From positions 29,122 through 93,121 of the forward strand of contig JAOARG010000033.1 of NCBI GenBank assembly GCA_025210655.1: a stretch of DNA of 64,000 bases. The letters run 5' to 3'. This DNA comes from Bacillota bacterium (GTDB lineage Bacteria > Bacillota > Clostridia > Peptostreptococcales > Acidaminobacteraceae). The translations under genes and the position numbers were made by a program. Position 1 is the first letter of the stretch, and every line of letters starts with the position of its first letter. Shown here in pieces: positions 61,272 through 64,000 of the stretch. Below the pieces are notes generated by a model. The model was not told the DNA's origin, made no database searches, and saw only the letters and a program-made list of their open reading frames with translations.

Positions 61272-61958
61272 TTACACCCACTCAACAACTGAATGCATAG
61301 GCTGCCTCGCCTTAGGATAGTGACTATCTTCCTTCTTATATCCAAAGGCAGCCATTACAGAAACACCGAATTGATTTCTATCAATAAGGCCCTCAGCTTC
61401 AAGAAGTTTTTCCACATTTTCCTTTTCAAATCCTTCAATAGGACAAGAATCTATACCAATTTGAATAGCCGCATTCATCATATTTGCAAGGGCAATATAT
61501 ACCTGTCTACTGGACCAATCAAATACCTTTCTATCATCAGTTAGATCAAATTCATTTTCCATAAAGTTCTTATAATGATCAAACTTTGTCTGTTCAACCT
61601 TTGCAGGCAATCTGTATATATCCCTAGATATATACCTTAAAAAATTAGAATCAGGTGCCATATCCTGTGATTTCCTAGCCAGCAATATCATAAAATGACT
61701 AGCAGATTTAAGCTGCCTCTTAGCACCCCAGCTAAGATCATGAATCTTACTTCTCATTTCATCACTTTGAACAACTAAAAACTTCCAAGGTTCAAAACCA
61801 AAAGAACTAGGAGAAATCCTTGCAACCTCAAGAATAAACTCAAAATCCTCATCAGAAATCTTCTTATCTTCCTGAAAAATCTTAATAGCCCTTCTTGAAT
61901 ACAAAGCATCAATCAATTCTTTCCTCTTATCCATACAATTATGCGCATAGCTCCCCAT
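61272..61958 (-). CDS. Nitroreductase-family flavoprotein, copy 1
   Basis: A 228-residue FMN-dependent oxidoreductase: SRRAIKIF near the start (FMN phosphate arginines), ISPSSFGFEPWKFLVVQ, and SCPIEGFEKENVEKLL with AAFGYKKED near the end, as in the NfsB/YdgI group. It probably reduces nitro compounds or quinones with NAD(P)H. It is a paralogue of the 62408 gene, including the same leader AGAAGGGAGTAGC-ATG. The array C4 follows its stop and C5 precedes its start by 30 bp. Confidence 0.9.
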   Translation of the reverse strand: MGSYAHNCMDKRKELIDALYSRRAIKIFQEDKKISDEDFEFILEVARISPSSFGFEPWKFLVVQSDEMRSKIHDLSWGAKRQLKSASHFMILLARKSQDMAPDSNFLRYISRDIYRLPAKVEQTKFDHYKNFMENEFDLTDDRKVFDWSSRQVYIALANMMNAAIQIGIDSCPIEGFEKENVEKLLEAEGLIDRNQFGVSVMAAFGYKKEDSHYPKARQPMHSVVEWV

Positions 61959-61988
61959 GCTACTCCCTTCTTAAACGTGTTGGTTTTT

Positions 61989-62396
61989 ATACCCCGAAGG
62001 GGTGCAATTTACTCTGTAAATTGTAAACAGCTTAGCTGTTTGGCCTAGCATTAGCCACTCTAATAGCCCAGCTATATCTTGGATACAAGCCCAGCCATGT
62101 TTTTTGACATGAGCCCAGCGAATCTCTTAGAGATTCTAGTACAAGGATATTATTTACTCTAAGCAAATAACTTTTATTTCAAAATAAACTTTCCATGCAA
62201 AAATCTATAGATTTTTGCATGGAAAGAAAGACCTTAAACTTCAATTGTAATTTTACCTAGGTAAAATATCATCGGTCGGACTTCATAATGAAGTCCACTA
62301 GTCATAAAACACGAACACAAGTTTTATACTAGACGACTTTGCATGGCAAAGGCACTAGACGAAATACTAAACAAGGTAAAGTATTTCACTAGACCA
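61989..62396. repeat. CTAGACG/AGCCCAGC fishbone array, copy C5
   Basis: The most complete copy. Additional left hairpins CCCC…GGGG, CAATTTAC…GTAAATTG and AAACAGC…GCTGTTT precede the series ATTAG…CTAAT, CATGT…ACATG and GAATCTC…GAGATTC with AGCCCAGC separators. Core hairpin 62189-62226, then GACTTC…GAAGTC, AAAAC…GTTTT, CTTTGC…GCAAAG and GAAATAC…GTATTTC with ACTAGACG separators. Nearly identical to C6 over 250 bp. Confidence 0.88.
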
Positions 62397-62407
62397 CGAC
62401 CTAAAAA

Positions 62408-63100
62408 CTACACCCACTTCACAACCTTATCAATAGTTTGCCTAGTATTAGGATAAGGGCTATTCTCACTTCTATAACCAAAAGCAACCATAGCAGCTAC
62501 ACCAAAGTGGTCAGTATCTACAATACCCTCTTTCTTAAGAAGCTCTTCAGCCTTTAATCTGTCAAATCCTTCAATAGGACAAGAATCTATATTGATTTGA
62601 GCTGCTGCAGTCATCATATTTGCCATAGGTATATAAACCTGCTTACTAGCCCAGTCAAATAATTTTCTATCATCAGTTAGATCAAACTCATTTTCTTGGA
62701 AGTTTTTAAAGAAACCTATTTTCATTTCTTCAATCTCTGCTGGCAAATTATCCACTTCTTTTGAAATATAACTTAAATACTCTGATCCAGGTCTCATATC
62801 ATCTGCTTTTCTAGCCAGCAAAACTACAAAGTGACTAGCAGATGCTAATTGCTTTTCAGCACCCCAGCTAAACTCTGACAACTTACCTCTTATATCCTGA
62901 TTTTGAACAACAAGAAACTGCCAAGGCTCCCATCCAAATGAACTAGGAGAAAGTCTACCTACTTCAAGAATAAAGTCAAAATCCTCTTTAGAAATAATTT
63001 TATCCTTTTCAAACACCTTAATAGCTCTTCTATACTTAACCGCCTCTAGAATCTCATTTTTCTTACTCATATATTTTATGTGCATGACACTCCTTATCAT
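62408..63100 (-). CDS. Nitroreductase-family flavoprotein, copy 2
   Basis: A 230-residue paralogue of the 61272 gene with the same motifs: YRRAIKVF, LSPSSFGWEPWQFLVVQNQ, SHFVVLLARKADDM, and SCPIEGFDRLKAEELL. The two share long identical stretches, so they arose by tandem duplication with their leaders. Two starts are possible: the ATG at 63100 (GAAGGGAG) or at 63085 (AAGGAG); homology to the paralogue begins after both. It is divergent from an HxlR regulator, which probably controls it. Confidence 0.9.
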   Translation of the reverse strand: MIRSVMHIKYMSKKNEILEAVKYRRAIKVFEKDKIISKEDFDFILEVGRLSPSSFGWEPWQFLVVQNQDIRGKLSEFSWGAEKQLASASHFVVLLARKADDMRPGSEYLSYISKEVDNLPAEIEEMKIGFFKNFQENEFDLTDDRKLFDWASKQVYIPMANMMTAAAQINIDSCPIEGFDRLKAEELLKKEGIVDTDHFGVAAMVAFGYRSENSPYPNTRQTIDKVVKWV

Positions 63101-63173
63101 GCTACTCCCTTCTTATTAGATAATAAATATTATTAAAACACCCTAATACAAATAACTCTCAATAGTTTTTTCT

Positions 63174-63195
63174 GTAAGCTTACTTATGGTACAAT
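63174..63195. promoter_or_regulatory. Dyad and -10 element between nitroreductase and HxlR genes
   Basis: The perfect palindrome GTAAGCTTAC (63174-63183) is directly followed by TTATGGTACAAT, whose TACAAT (63190-63195) fits a -10 box for the HxlR gene. The dyad is placed where an HxlR-type repressor could block both divergent promoters. Confidence 0.45.
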
Positions 63196-63265
63196 AGTAG
63201 CATCAAAAAGGTCTGACTGAAAAGTATGCACTTTAATGTTAGATACTAAACAAAAGGTGAGAATT

Positions 63266-63619
63266 ATGAAAAATACAGGTGTTCAGGAAGAAAATAAATT
63301 GAGGGTAACATGCCCAATGGAATATGCAATGAACAAAATAGCTGGAAAATGGAAGCTAGTAATCCTATGGCATATATACGATCAAGAAGTAATAAGATAC
63401 GGAGAACTACAAAGACTTCTAGACAAAATATCCCACAAAATGCTAAGTAATCAACTAAAAGAACTACTAGCCGACGGAATAATCCACAAAGAAGTATACA
63501 AAGAAATACCACCAAAAGTAGAATACTCCCTAACAGACTTTGGAAAAACACTAATCCCAATTATGGATTCCCTATTCGCTTGGGGACAGGAGAATAGACC
63601 GGATATGACGGAATTATAA
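63266..63619 (+). CDS. HxlR-family winged-helix regulator
   Basis: A 117-residue regulator: CPMEYAMNKIAGKWKLVILWHI, the recognition region SHKMLSNQLKELLADGIIHK, and the wing PPKVEYSLTDFGKTLIPIMDSL. The cysteine in VTCPMEYA is in the position used for redox or electrophile sensing in this family. It is divergent from the nitroreductase pair, a usual target of HxlR regulators. The ATG at 63266 has AAAGGTGAG upstream; the ten codons before it are not supported. Confidence 0.9.
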   Translation: MKNTGVQEENKLRVTCPMEYAMNKIAGKWKLVILWHIYDQEVIRYGELQRLLDKISHKMLSNQLKELLADGIIHKEVYKEIPPKVEYSLTDFGKTLIPIMDSLFAWGQENRPDMTEL

Positions 63620-63624
63620 ACTAC

Positions 63625-63886
63625 TTGGCTAGCATTAGCTCCTCTAAATAGCCCAGCTATATCTTGGATACAAGCCCAGCCATGTTTTTTGACATGAGCC
63701 CAGCTAATCTCATAGAGATTCTAGTACAAGGATATTATTTACTCTAAGCAAATAACTTTTATTTCAAAAATAAACTTTCCATGCAAAACTCTATAGACTT
63801 TTGCATGGAAAGAAAGACCTTAAACTTCAATTGTAATTTTACCTAGGTAAAATATCATCGGTCGGACTTCATAGTGAAGTCCACTA
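63625..63886. repeat. Fishbone array copy C6, interrupted
   Basis: The left half and core match copy C5 nearly base for base (AGCCCAGC words, core hairpin 63775-63812, AACTTCAATTGTAATTTTACCTAGG). The match stops after GACTTC-ATAGT-GAAGTC-CACTAG at 63886, where the intron-like sequence begins; the expected continuation seen at 62303 is absent. Confidence 0.85.
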
Positions 63887-64000
63887 GTGTTTGCGAGGCA
63901 TGTTGCCGAGCCGATGGGTTGTAAGAAGCCCTTTTACCCAGCCAATGGGGAAGAAAAGTTGTAAGCAAGGGCGTATCTGGTGACAGATGGGTCTGAAGGA
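63887..64000 (+). mobile_element. 5' end of a group IIC intron (runs off the window)
   Basis: GTGTTTGCGAGGCATG resembles the 5' end of class C introns such as the Oceanobacillus one (GUGUGCCCGGCAUG, from memory). GCAAGGGCGTATCTGGTGACAG followed by TCTGAAGGA matches the conserved domain I segment GCAAGGGTGT…GGCGACA…TCTGAAGGA. It starts 5-7 nt after the hairpin GACTTC/GAAGTC, as expected for IIC introns, which insert after stem-loops. The reverse transcriptase would lie beyond the edge. Confidence 0.75.

Overview
The window is AT-rich, with short spacers, clustered operons and strong GGAGG-type ribosome binding sites. It encodes a bifunctional AdhE, anaerobic CoA-ester chemistry, a clostridial split histidine-to-formiminoglutamate pathway, ECF-type vitamin uptake and a YedE/YedF selenium cluster. 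Together these point to an obligately anaerobic, amino-acid- and organic-acid-fermenting member of the Clostridia. No rRNA, tRNA, CRISPR or prophage genes were seen.

Layout. 1-1784: 3' part of adhE. 2295-5634 (minus): amino-acid binding lipoprotein, LarA-type racemase, class I aminotransferase. 5803-10671: PAP2 phosphatase, patatin, secreted 5'-nucleotidase with LysM, YibE/F. 10980-18134 (minus): chemoreceptor, two membrane diguanylate cyclases, a lipoprotein. 18224-19952: Fe-S membrane protein, methyltransferase, ECF S component. 20125-36309 (minus): a large CoA-ester module. It holds a four-subunit reductase resembling ATP-dependent (bzd-type) benzoyl-CoA reductase, a CooC-like ATPase, ferredoxin, acyl-CoA ligase, thiolase, hydroxyacyl-CoA dehydrogenase/enoyl-CoA hydratase fusion, CoA-transferase and crotonase, plus an NtrB/NtrC-like pair. 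Two sigma-54 promoters with shared TTGTGCAA enhancer sites tie the module to that regulator. 36641-39946: DUF1015, class V aminotransferase, Nit amidase. 40406-45276: fchA-hutI-ftcD-hutU. 45612-47990: MgtC, Hpt protein, receiver protein, YczE-like protein and a broken HxlR gene. 48632-50096: tenA-thiT under a TPP riboswitch. 50157-53750: four-repeat acidic secreted protein, AraC/GyrI regulator, SLH-like secreted protein. 54536-57800: third diguanylate cyclase and the selenium cluster. 58080-63619: small membrane protein, two bacterial-PH proteins, two paralogous nitroreductases and an HxlR regulator. The window ends inside what looks like a group IIC intron.

The most unusual structure is not a gene. 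At least eight intergenic blocks of 180-410 bp are built as 'fishbone' arrays: many small unrelated hairpins separated by a short fixed word in the left half and the reverse complement of that word in the right half, so the words can pair into one long interrupted stem. The word differs between families (CTAGACG, GTTAAGC, TAGGGGAATC, GCCTAA) while the architecture is the same. Most blocks start immediately after the stop codon of a minus-strand gene. Many departures from perfect pairing become G-U pairs only if the RNA is read from the minus strand, suggesting a structured 3'-end RNA. A second dispersed repeat family (about 200-250 bp) supplies the last codons and stop of two unrelated genes.
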